Source of the DNA: an uncultured Pseudomonadota bacterium | GTDB lineage: Bacteria > Pseudomonadota > Alphaproteobacteria > RF32 > CAG-239 | DNA length: 6,795 nucleotides | Assembly (NCBI GenBank): GCA_949295395.1 | Contig: CASFLB010000067.1 | Location: forward strand, 1 to 6,795 | Direction of reading: 5' to 3' | Shown: piece by piece, positions 1 to 6,055 of the stretch | How the letters are laid out: each line of letters starts with the position of its first letter | Numbering within the stretch: the stretch's first letter is position 1 | The notes under the pieces: generated by a model | Database searches by the model: none | What the model was told of the DNA's origin: nothing | What the model saw: the letters and a program-made list of their open reading frames with translations, nothing else | Program-made: the position numbers and the translations under genes

Positions 1-10
1 ACATCTTCAT
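1..10 (-). CDS. start of a gene leaving the left edge (partial, unknown)
   Basis: Only the first three codons (Met-Lys-Met) and one more base are inside the window, so the product cannot be named. The call rests on signals: the minus strand reads AAGGA (18-22 on the plus strand as TCCTT), seven bases, then ATG at 10-8, and a promoter-like pair lies 60-90 bases upstream. The DnaA-box cluster just beyond that promoter would make a replication gene such as dnaA an attractive guess, but nothing in three codons supports it. Confidence 0.4.
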
Positions 11-72
11 CAAAAGTTCCTTTATAAAAGAGTTAAAAAAATTAAAGTCATAGTCCGATAGTCACAAGAGTT

Positions 73-101
73 ATATTAGCCTATTTTGATATTTAACACA
101 A
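73..101 (-). promoter_or_regulatory. sigma-70-like promoter for the left-edge gene
   Basis: On the minus strand TTGTGT (96-101) is followed after exactly 17 bases by TAATAT (73-78). That gives a predicted start near base 66 and a leader of about 55 bases before the ATG at 10. The -35 box is imperfect and the region is AT-rich, so the call is moderate. The nearest DnaA-box-like site (112-120) lies about 10 bases upstream of the -35 box, a position from which a bound protein could influence this promoter. Confidence 0.45.
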
Positions 102-111
102 ACCCCACGCC

Positions 112-199
112 TGTGGAAAACCACCGTTTTTGTGAATAAATGCAAAATTTTTCTGGGGATAAAGTCACCTATTCGGGCTGACGATGTATATGTGCATAA
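112..199. other. cluster of DnaA-box-like sites, candidate oriC or DnaA-regulated region
   Basis: Four 9-mers in the same orientation resemble the DnaA box (TTWTNCACA, seen here on the plus strand as its complement). They are TGTGGAAAA (112-120), TGTGAATAA (131-139), TGGGGATAA (154-162, one mismatch) and TGTGCATAA (191-199). The first, second and fourth fit the consensus fully. Weaker two-mismatch sites occur at 92-100 and 221-229. The stretch has no convincing ORF, and the AT-rich bases 20-100 beside it could serve as an unwinding element. Against an origin: there is no recognisable dnaA, parAB, gidA or hemE in the window, and AT-rich intergenic DNA raises chance matches. DnaA boxes that only regulate the left-edge gene would look the same. 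Confidence 0.4.
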
Positions 200-246
200 A
201 ATCCAATAAGGATGTTGGGATGTGTTTTATTGTTATAGCAAGTCAC

Positions 247-275
247 AAAAAAGCCGTTTCAAAATGAAACGGCTT
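247..275 (-). terminator. rho-independent terminator after tRNA-Val
   Basis: A perfect 10-bp stem (251-260 with 266-275) closes a 5-base loop. On the minus strand the stem, which contains the GC-rich core ACGGC, runs straight into six Ts (252-247). It begins 5 bases after the tRNA 3' end, so it ends the tRNA transcript. The plus-strand side lacks a T run, so it works in one direction. Confidence 0.9.
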
Positions 276-280
276 AAAAT

Positions 281-357
<77 letters not shown>

Positions 358-370
358 GAAGTGCAAAACT

Positions 371-399
371 TTTCTATCTTATTTTCAAGACAAATGCAA
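371..399 (-). promoter_or_regulatory. possible tRNA-Val promoter
   Basis: On the minus strand TTGCAT (394-399), 17 bases and TAGAAA (371-376) would start transcription a few bases before the mature tRNA 5' end at 357. The spacing and position suit a tRNA gene, but each box matches the consensus at only four of six places. Confidence 0.4.
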
Positions 400-428
400 G
401 CACTTTTTTTAATAAGCGTGAATTTTTA

Positions 429-497
429 TTAAAGACAGACGGCGAGAGAAGTTGTTCCATATAAAACAAAGTAAAGAATAATGTTAAGTTTACGCAT
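429..497 (-). CDS. small ORF, 22 codons, signal-peptide-like (unknown)
   Basis: The frame encodes 22 residues starting Met-Arg-Lys-Leu, followed by a hydrophobic stretch (about residues 5-13), then Gly-Thr-Thr-Ser-Leu-Ala-Val-Cys-Leu and a TAA stop. This has the shape of a Sec signal peptide with nothing after it. Translation signals are unusually good: GGGAGG (503-508 on the plus strand as CCTCCC) lies five bases before the ATG, and a sigma-70 promoter sits about 35 bases upstream of the Shine-Dalgarno. It precedes tRNA-Val on the same strand without an intervening terminator. Possible readings are a tiny membrane peptide, the remnant of a decayed secreted-protein gene, or a leader ORF. The start of the secreted protein at the right edge has a similar layout (Met-Arg, hydrophobic core, Leu-Ala, then Val-Cys), which favours a remnant of that kind. 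No function is assigned. Confidence 0.45.
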   Translation of the reverse strand: MRKLNIILYFVLYGTTSLAVCL

Positions 498-538
498 AAT
501 AGCCTCCCTGTTTGTACTAATTTTGTTCTATTGAGAAA

Positions 539-567
539 CTTATAACAAGTATCAAATTAAAAGTCAA
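539..567 (-). promoter_or_regulatory. sigma-70 promoter for small ORF (and probably tRNA-Val)
   Basis: On the minus strand TTGACT (562-567), a 17-base spacer and TATAAG (539-544) each match the consensus at five of six positions. Transcription would start near 532, about 35 bases before the small ORF's ATG, and could run through tRNA-Val to the terminator at 247-275. It points away from murI. Confidence 0.65.
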
Positions 568-661
568 GCATAAAAGTTCGCATTTTGTTCTTTTTGTTTT
601 GGGGTTTGCTCTTGCAAACAAAATTTGTTTATGCTTAAATCGCAAAAGGCTTGAATTTTTT

Positions 662-666
662 AGGAA
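662..666 (+). promoter_or_regulatory. murI ribosome binding site
   Basis: AGGAA sits five bases before the ATG at 672. It decides the murI start: the in-frame TTG at 651 has no comparable site and would add seven residues before the conserved N-terminus. Confidence 0.75.
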
Positions 667-671
667 CAAAC

Positions 672-1463
672 ATGAAAATCGGCGTATTTGATTCCGGTCT
701 CGGCGGACTGGTTATCACCAAGGCTTTCATCGACGCATTGCCCCAATATGATTATCTTTATTTGGGGGACACAGCGCATTTGCCTTATGGAGAAAAAACA
801 TCGGGGCGGATTCTGAAATATACATTAGATGCCATGCGCTGGTTGATAAAACAAGACTGCAAGCTGATTATTATTGCCTGTAACACCGCAACGTCAATTT
901 GTCTGCGCTATATTCAGCAAAAATTTATTCCTTCCGAAGCTCCGGATGTTAAAGTTCTGGGTGTCATTATCCCAACGGTGGAAGTTGCTCTCTCGGGAGG
1001 AGAAAAAAATATTGGTGTTATTGCCACACGAGCAACGGTTGAATCACACATCTATCAAACGGAACTACAAAAACTAAAATCGGACATCATTGTTCAAGAG
1101 CAAGCCACGCCAAAAATTGTACCGCTTATTGAAGAAAATGATTTTTCAAATATGGAAAAGATTTTAGAAGGCTACCTTCAACCTCTAAAAGGCGTTGAAA
1201 GTTTGATTTTGGGCTGCACACATTATCCGTTAATCAAAAACTATGCCCGAAAAATTTTACCAAACGGCCACATCATCTCTCAAGATGAATTTATGGGTGC
1301 AAAGTTGACGGATTATTTGCGACGTCACCCTGAAATTGAAACAAAACTCAGCAAAAACCAAAAACGTCGTTTTGTGGTCAGTCAAATCAACCCCAAGGCT
1401 CAAGCAATTGCCGAGCGTCTTATTCCTGCAATAAAGTTGGAGCAAACCGCGTTATTATTTTAA
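672..1463 (+). CDS. murI: glutamate racemase
   Basis: MurI interconverts L- and D-glutamate in the cytoplasm and supplies the D-glutamate for the peptidoglycan stem peptide. The 263-residue protein has the family's landmarks: FDSGLGG at 6-12 with the active-site Asp7 and Ser8, GDTAHLPYG at 32-40, the first catalytic cysteine in CNTAT (Cys70) and the second in GCTHYPL (Cys182, with His184). The length is normal for the family (about 260-285). The start is set by the Shine-Dalgarno at 662. Upstream only a weak promoter candidate is seen (TTGCAA at 613-618, 16 bases, TTAAAT at 635-640). The gene stands alone on this strand and converges on pgpA, overlapping its end by nine bases. No downstream terminator for this direction was found. 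All key residues are present. Confidence 0.96.
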   Translation: MKIGVFDSGLGGLVITKAFIDALPQYDYLYLGDTAHLPYGEKTSGRILKYTLDAMRWLIKQDCKLIIIACNTATSICLRYIQQKFIPSEAPDVKVLGVIIPTVEVALSGGEKNIGVIATRATVESHIYQTELQKLKSDIIVQEQATPKIVPLIEENDFSNMEKILEGYLQPLKGVESLILGCTHYPLIKNYARKILPNGHIISQDEFMGAKLTDYLRRHPEIETKLSKNQKRRFVVSQINPKAQAIAERLIPAIKLEQTALLF

Positions 1464-1943
1464 GGTCAAAACCGCGGTTAGGCCTAAATAAAGAACAGCA
1501 GCGGCAATAATTCCGGCAAACACATCATCAAGCATGACGCCCCAAGCGTTATGAACCTTGCGGTCAAAAAATTTCACCGGTCCCATTTTATAAATATCAA
1601 ACAAGCGGAACAACACAAAGCCGCCGAGATACAAAGCCCAAGCAAACGGTGCCCCCAAATGTGGCCAAACAAGTGCAAAGCTTATCATTTGACCGACAAC
1701 TTCATCAATCACAACGATAGAAGGGTCTTTATCCTTTTGGTCGACAATAATTTTGTGGGTGGCCCAGACACCGGCCAAAAAGATAAAAAGAGCCAAAGCC
1801 AGCATGGCGTAAGCATCAGCATGATAATGATACAGTCCCCACACAATTGGCAAAGCGGCCAAGGAGCCAAAAGTTCCAGAAGCTTTTGGGGCATAACCAA
1901 TTCCCAAAACGGTCGCAACGAGTCGGCTGATAATTTGTGTCAT
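1455..1943 (-). CDS. pgpA: phosphatidylglycerophosphatase A
   Basis: PgpA removes the terminal phosphate from phosphatidylglycerophosphate to give phosphatidylglycerol at the inner membrane. The 162-residue protein shows the PgpA signatures: an N-terminal GIGYAPKASGTFGSL (14-28), the acidic VIDEVVGQ (78-85), FRLFDIYKMGPVK (112-124) and MLDDVFAG (137-144). Hydrophobic segments lie at about 45-62, 86-112 and 139-160. The ATG at 1943 is preferred, with GGGA nine bases upstream. An in-frame TTG at 1958 would add five residues and overlap gpsA by ten bases. With the ATG, the gene starts five bases after the gpsA stop, so the two are cotranscribed and both serve phospholipid synthesis. Its last nine bases overlap the end of murI on the opposite strand. 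Confidence 0.94.
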   Translation of the reverse strand: MTQIISRLVATVLGIGYAPKASGTFGSLAALPIVWGLYHYHADAYAMLALALFIFLAGVWATHKIIVDQKDKDPSIVVIDEVVGQMISFALVWPHLGAPFAWALYLGGFVLFRLFDIYKMGPVKFFDRKVHNAWGVMLDDVFAGIIAAAVLYLGLTAVLTLK

Positions 1944-1948
1944 TGTCT

Positions 1949-2923
1949 TTAATCCCAATTTTCAAATTCCTGTTTGATATTGCGTGAAAACATTTGGCGA
2001 ATAGTTTCTTTGATATCGGCATGTTCATAAACAACTTTATAAAGCGCCTGACAAATCGGCATATCAATATGTTCTTTATCCGCAATAAGTTTAACCGCTT
2101 TTAGGGTTGGCACCCCTTCGGCCAACTTGCCAAAATCTTCACCGCGGGCAAATTTTTCGCCAAAGGTGCGGTTATGGCTGTATTTTGAAAACAAAGTTGC
2201 CTCATAATCACCCAAATGAGCCAAGCCGTAAGCCGTCTGTGGATTGCCATGAAAATGCTTGATAAAACGTCCAACCTCAATCGGAGCTCGTGCCATCAAA
2301 GCACCTTTTAAGCCATACCATTCCAATCCGTCAAGAATACCGGCAGCAATGCCGATAACATTTTTCATGGCAGCGCCGATTTGATTTCCGATTAAGTCAG
2401 CACCATAGTAGAAGCGAATAAGTTCACTCGAAAGATTTTTGATAAAATAATCCTTGGTTTCAGCTTCATCAGAGTCGACCACCACACACGAGGGAACACC
2501 TTTGGTATAATCCTGAACATGCCCGGGGCCGGCCAAAACCGCGATGTGAATCGGCTGTTTAATTTCTTCACGCATAATCTGGTGCATATATTTAGCGCTG
2601 TCTTCTTCCAAGCCCTTCATGGCCAAAAGAAAATATTTTCCGCTCAAGTCGTATTGATTAAGCTCTTGGCACAGGCCTCTGAAATATTGGCAACCGATTG
2701 AAACTATTATTGTGTCATTTTTCAAGACTGCCGAAAGATTGTCGTGCAGCGTCATGTTATCCAACAAGGTCAGATAAGGATTTTTACGCGTATCGCGCAG
2801 TTCAATAAAGTTGGGCGATGTCGGGATATCATACATATCAACATCAAAACCGCAATATTTTGCCGCATACCATCCGAGGAAGGTTCCCCAGCGGCCGCAG
2901 CCGATAAGAGAAATTTTTTTCAT
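1949..2923 (-). CDS. gpsA: NAD(P)-dependent glycerol-3-phosphate dehydrogenase, divergent subtype
   Basis: GpsA reduces dihydroxyacetone phosphate to sn-glycerol-3-phosphate, the starting material of phospholipids, in the cytoplasm. The 324-residue protein begins with a dinucleotide-binding GCGRWG (8-13), then has MKGLE (102-106), the catalytic-lysine motif in GAAMKNVIGIAAG (183-195, Lys187), LAHLGDYEAT (234-243), the substrate-binding HNRTFG (250-255) and EGVPTLKA (269-276). Length and motif order fit the family. Several motifs differ from the textbook form: AGPGHVQD (131-138) stands where SGPSFAxE is usual, and ARAPIEVGR replaces the common TRGLAEM. These variants recall the GpsA type I know from gut clostridia. 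It heads an operon with pgpA. Its ribosome binding site is weak (GAAAGA about eight bases upstream), and no strong promoter is visible between 2924 and 3029; TTGATT and TAACTT with a 17-base spacer is the best candidate. Confidence 0.93.
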   Translation of the reverse strand: MKKISLIGCGRWGTFLGWYAAKYCGFDVDMYDIPTSPNFIELRDTRKNPYLTLLDNMTLHDNLSAVLKNDTIIVSIGCQYFRGLCQELNQYDLSGKYFLLAMKGLEEDSAKYMHQIMREEIKQPIHIAVLAGPGHVQDYTKGVPSCVVVDSDEAETKDYFIKNLSSELIRFYYGADLIGNQIGAAMKNVIGIAAGILDGLEWYGLKGALMARAPIEVGRFIKHFHGNPQTAYGLAHLGDYEATLFSKYSHNRTFGEKFARGEDFGKLAEGVPTLKAVKLIADKEHIDMPICQALYKVVYEHADIKETIRQMFSRNIKQEFENWD

Positions 2924-3029
2924 AGAAATATCTTTCGATAAAGTACGTTTATGTTCAAAAGTTACTCCGTTCTTGATAAAAAATCAACCCTGTCACACAA
3001 CAACTCACAGCGCAAAAGCTAACTCATTG

Positions 3030-3071
3030 AAAAAGAAAAGCATTGAATGATAATCATTCAATGCTTTTCTT
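3030..3071 (-). terminator. long perfect hairpin terminator after the unknown gene
   Basis: An 18-bp perfect inverted repeat (3033-3050 with 3054-3071) closes a three-base TAA loop. On the minus strand it is followed by a T-rich tail. It lies 15 bases past the stop of the 104-residue gene and separates it from gpsA. Its plus-strand side also has TTTTC, but no gene is read toward it in that direction. The centre contains a Fur-box-like core, discussed as a finding. Confidence 0.8.
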
Positions 3072-3085
3072 CGACTGGTTCAAAA

Positions 3086-3400
3086 CTAGGCCGTTTGAGC
3101 AGACCGGCGACAGTGATGTAAACGCCAATAACTATCCCAAAGAGCCAAGCAATTCATGTCATTTTGAGACATATTGAATCTTGACATGATGTGCAGAATG
3201 TTAGACGTGTTTTTACTGCATAAAGCATGGGCTTTATCCAAGCCGATATGGTCCTCATATTCCAAAAGCTTTCCATCTAAAGACAGCTTAACATCTTTAG
3301 CAAGGATAATAAACATTGGTTGTACCCCATGCTGAATTTCTTTAGAAACGACGCCGTTTTCCCATTCTACGGATAGTGGAAGATAATTTTTTCCTGCCAT
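3086..3400 (-). CDS. hypothetical protein, 104 residues
   Basis: I do not recognise this protein. It begins MAGKNYLPLSVEWENG and looks soluble, with no signal peptide or membrane segment. Residues about 15-60 look like beta structure with charged turns, residues about 61-90 look helical, and the C-terminal end is rich in Trp, His and Arg (WDSYWRLHHCRR, 87-98). The frame stays open upstream to a TTG at 3490, but that extension overlaps the secF terminator and includes the near-consensus promoter at 3434-3462. The transcript therefore starts at about 3427, and the ATG at 3400 is the first sensible start. No clear Shine-Dalgarno precedes it; GGA lies about 18 bases away. With its own promoter and a terminator on each side, it is an independent one-gene unit. 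The clean promoter, ATG and terminator argue for a real gene. Confidence 0.65.
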   Translation of the reverse strand: MAGKNYLPLSVEWENGVVSKEIQHGVQPMFIILAKDVKLSLDGKLLEYEDHIGLDKAHALCSKNTSNILHIMSRFNMSQNDMNCLALWDSYWRLHHCRRSAQTA

Positions 3401-3433
3401 AATATATAAGTTTAATAATTCCAAAGTAATAGC

Positions 3434-3462
3434 GTTATATCTTATTTTTGAAATTTTGTCAA
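3434..3462 (-). promoter_or_regulatory. near-consensus sigma-70 promoter for the hypothetical gene
   Basis: On the minus strand a perfect TTGACA (3457-3462), a 17-base spacer and TATAAC (3434-3439, five of six) predict a start near 3427, about 27 bases before the ATG at 3400. It sits directly after the secF terminator and inside the longer open frame, which rules out the upstream TTG at 3490 for transcripts made here. Confidence 0.8.
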
Positions 3463-3474
3463 TGTATTCTCGCC

Positions 3475-3512
3475 AAAAAAAGTTTAGCAAACATAACGTC
3501 GGCTAAACTTTT
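3475..3512 (-). terminator. rho-independent terminator of the yajC-secD-secF operon
   Basis: An 11-bp perfect stem (3478-3488 with 3502-3512) closes a 13-base loop. On the minus strand it ends in seven Ts (3481-3475). It starts 26 bases after the secF stop and closes the operon. The stem core GTTTAGC is modest in GC and the loop is long, so some readthrough into the next gene is possible. Confidence 0.8.
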
Positions 3513-3538
3513 GTATTAAAGGGCAGATAAGTCAAAGA

Positions 3539-4474
3539 CTACTGCACGTTTCCAAACGGATTAACCTCCTTCTCATCGGGCTTTTTACGCAAGTCAAAGA
3601 GATTGAGGAAGGTCGCTGAAACATAAATTGAAGAATATGTTCCGATAATCACACCCCAAACAATTACGAATGAGAAGCTTTCAAGCGTATCGCCACCGAA
3701 AATAAACAGCGCCAAAGCGGCTAAAAGGGTGGTTAAGCCGGTTAAAATCGTACGCGAGAAAATATCGTTGATACTTTTGTTCAGCAATTCGACTTGCGGC
3801 ATCTTTTTATACTTGCGTAGATTTTCACGCACACGGTCATAGGTCACAACCGTGTCGTTGACGGAATATCCGGCAAGGGTTAAGATTGCGGCAACGGTGG
3901 TCAAACTGAAATCAAAATTAAACAGCGATAAAACACCAAGTGTGGTCAAAACGTCATGAATCAAGCCAATCATAGCGCCGAGAGCAAACTGCCATTCAAA
4001 GCGAACCCAAATATAGGCCGAAATTGCTAACACGGCAATAACAGAGGCAATGACGCCATCCATTTTCAGCTCATCACCGACTTGCGGTCCAACCAATTCA
4101 ACACGGCGATATTCATAAGAAGAACCGAGTGTCTGTTTAATCAGGTTAATTGTAGCCATTTGCTGTTTTTCATCCATACCATCGGCTTGAGCACGGATCA
4201 TAACTTCTTCACCGGTTTCGCCGATTGTTTGCAGATTGACGTCATGAATATCAACTTGTGATAAATCTTTGCGCATTTGATCAAGGTCAATCACAGAATC
4301 AGACTTAATTTCCATAAGAATACCGCCGGAAAAGTCAATACCGTAATTAAATCCTTTCAGGCTCATGCAGGCAATAGAAGCAATGCACAGCAAGATAGAG
4401 AAAGCCGCCGCAAGTTTAGCGGTTTTCATGAAATTAATATTTGTATCTTTGGTTACCCAACTAAAAAGTTTCAT
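3539..4474 (-). CDS. secF: protein translocase subunit SecF
   Basis: SecF pairs with SecD in the inner membrane and uses the proton gradient to help complete SecYEG-driven export. The 311-residue protein has a first membrane segment at about 19-38, GFNYGIDFSGG (41-51) opening the periplasmic domain, VGPQVGDEL (128-136), and five further membrane segments between about 138 and 292. The conserved LAGYSVNDTVVTYDRVREN (200-218) holds Asp207 and Asp213. A charged cytoplasmic tail follows (295-311). Length is normal for a separate SecF. AAGGA lies eight bases before the ATG. It is the last gene of the operon, 18 bases after secD, followed by a terminator. Confidence 0.97.
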   Translation of the reverse strand: MKLFSWVTKDTNINFMKTAKLAAAFSILLCIASIACMSLKGFNYGIDFSGGILMEIKSDSVIDLDQMRKDLSQVDIHDVNLQTIGETGEEVMIRAQADGMDEKQQMATINLIKQTLGSSYEYRRVELVGPQVGDELKMDGVIASVIAVLAISAYIWVRFEWQFALGAMIGLIHDVLTTLGVLSLFNFDFSLTTVAAILTLAGYSVNDTVVTYDRVRENLRKYKKMPQVELLNKSINDIFSRTILTGLTTLLAALALFIFGGDTLESFSFVIVWGVIIGTYSSIYVSATFLNLFDLRKKPDEKEVNPFGNVQ

Positions 4475-4492
4475 ATTTTTATTCCTTATATA

Positions 4493-6037
4493 TTAAATGG
4501 GCAGTTTTTTCGGTTTAAACTTCATCATCCACCAAGAAATAATGAGGCGGGTAACGGTAACCGAGGTAAACATAGATGTTGCAATACCAATCGCTAAGGT
4601 AACAGCAAAACCTCTAACCGGACCGGTGCCGAAATAAAACAGCACAAAAGCGGCAACTAAGGTTGTAAGGTTTGAATCAACGATGGTTGCCCAAGCTTCG
4701 GTAAATCCGGCTTCAGCGGCATCTTTGGTTGAGCGTCCGTTTTTAACTTCTTCACGCATGCGTTCAAAGATAAGAACGTTCGCATCAACAGCCATGCCGA
4801 TGGTTAAGATAATACCGGCAATACCCGGAAGGGTAAGCGTTGCGCCAATCAGACTGAGTGCGCCGAGCATAAGCAAAAGGTTCATACAGACGGTAATTGT
4901 GGTAAACAGACCAAACAATCCATAAGCCGCGAGCATGAACAAAACAATTGCAACAAAACCAATAACGGAAGCAAAAACGCCATCGCGAATGGAGTCGGCT
5001 CCCAATCCGGCGCCAACGGTTCTTTCTTCCAAAACTTGAAGTTGAGCCGGCAAAGCACCCGAGCGGAGCAATAAGGCTAAATCATTGGCTGATTTCGCCG
5101 TAAAGTTTCCGGTGATAACGCCGCTACCGCCCATAATGGCACTTTGAATGGTCGGGGCTGAAATAACTTCATTATCCAAAACAATGGCTAAGCGCTCACC
5201 GATATTATTTTTAGTGGCTTCACCGAATTTTTTAGCACCGAGAGAATCAAATTTAAAGCTAACCACCGGCATACCGTCTTGATAAGACACGTTAGCGTCA
5301 ACTAAGTTTTCGCCGCCGACAACCGGCTTGCGATAAATAACATAGCTTTCACCTTCAGCCCCTTTAACAAGGCGAGAGGTGTTGCTGAGCATGCCGCGGC
5401 GAGCATCCATAGCCGAAGAACGACTATCAACCAAATGGAATGACATTTTAGCGGTGCGTCCCAAGATTTGCTTAACTTCCTCTGGGTTTTGCAAGCCCGG
5501 GAGCTGGAGAACGATTCGGTCAGCGCCTTGGCTCTGAATAACCGGCTCTGTTGTTCCCATGCCGTCGATTCTGCGACGAACAATTTCAATCGACTGATCA
5601 ACAATTTTGAGCTTGAGCTGATTGAGCGCCACGTCGGAATAATTAATCAGGAGAGAATTATCCTCGGCGTCTTTAACCTCAATGCCGTCATCAATTTTAC
5701 GGAAGAGATTAGCGGCTTTTTCACGAGAGGCGGGGTTTTCGATTTTAACCATAACGCCTTCGGGGGTAACTTTGAGGTTCAGATAGCGAATTTTGTTTTC
5801 GCGCAAAATCTGACGAGCAGAATCTTCAATCGCACCGAGACGTTCTTTAAGAACATCGTCAACCTCAACCTGCATCAAAAGGCTGGAACCGCCTTGCAAA
5901 TCAAGCCCGAGATTAACGGGTTTCCACCAAGAAGGAAGTTTGTCGGTATTTCTAAGCATATTAGGCAGAGCAAAGAAAATACCGATAAGGCATATTGCCA
6001 AAATCAATATGACTCGAGATTTAGAGAGTTTATACAT
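4493..6037 (-). CDS. secD: protein translocase subunit SecD
   Basis: SecD is the large partner of SecF in the membrane complex that pulls preproteins across the inner membrane. The 514-residue protein has an N-terminal membrane segment (about 8-25), the signature VNLGLDLQGG (41-50), a long periplasmic region to about residue 350 that includes LLLRSGALPAQL (322-333), and a C-terminal block of five membrane segments. GMAVDANVLIFERMREE (414-430) carries Asp418, which matches the aspartate that family knowledge links to proton flow. Length is at the lower end of normal for a proteobacterial SecD, which is consistent with an alphaproteobacterial form. AGGA lies eleven bases before the ATG, a loose spacing. 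The gene lies 18 bases after yajC and 18 before secF. Confidence 0.97.
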   Translation of the reverse strand: MYKLSKSRVILILAICLIGIFFALPNMLRNTDKLPSWWKPVNLGLDLQGGSSLLMQVEVDDVLKERLGAIEDSARQILRENKIRYLNLKVTPEGVMVKIENPASREKAANLFRKIDDGIEVKDAEDNSLLINYSDVALNQLKLKIVDQSIEIVRRRIDGMGTTEPVIQSQGADRIVLQLPGLQNPEEVKQILGRTAKMSFHLVDSRSSAMDARRGMLSNTSRLVKGAEGESYVIYRKPVVGGENLVDANVSYQDGMPVVSFKFDSLGAKKFGEATKNNIGERLAIVLDNEVISAPTIQSAIMGGSGVITGNFTAKSANDLALLLRSGALPAQLQVLEERTVGAGLGADSIRDGVFASVIGFVAIVLFMLAAYGLFGLFTTITVCMNLLLMLGALSLIGATLTLPGIAGIILTIGMAVDANVLIFERMREEVKNGRSTKDAAEAGFTEAWATIVDSNLTTLVAAFVLFYFGTGPVRGFAVTLAIGIATSMFTSVTVTRLIISWWMMKFKPKKLPI

Positions 6038-6055
6038 AACAACAATAATCCTGTA

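Noticed and set aside
424..435. Repeat pairs of TTAATAA/TTATTAA between the small ORF and tRNA-Val, considered as a terminator
   Set aside because: The arms are seven bases of A and T only, and the minus-strand side continues with As instead of Ts.
604..630. Small hairpin (GTTTGC-TCTT-GCAAAC) and an adjoining AACAAA/TTTGTT palindrome upstream of murI, considered as a terminator or riboswitch
   Set aside because: The stem is only six base pairs, there is no T run after it in either direction, and nothing resembles a known riboswitch. It may be an AT-rich coincidence.
1551..1952. A 133-codon open frame on the plus strand, opposite pgpA
   Set aside because: It is fully antisense to a clear pgpA, with a composition typical of a shadow frame and no recognisable motif.
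2924..3029. Search for a strong promoter, CRISPR or direct repeats upstream of gpsA
   Set aside because: Only a weak promoter pair (TTGATT, 17 bases, TAACTT) and a short TTGAT/ATCAA repeat are visible. Nothing rises above chance. No CRISPR array, insertion sequence or phage gene was seen anywhere in the window.
3401..3490. N-terminal extension of the hypothetical gene from a TTG start at 3490
   Set aside because: The extension overlaps the secF terminator stem and lies largely upstream of the predicted transcription start near 3427. There is no Shine-Dalgarno at 3490.
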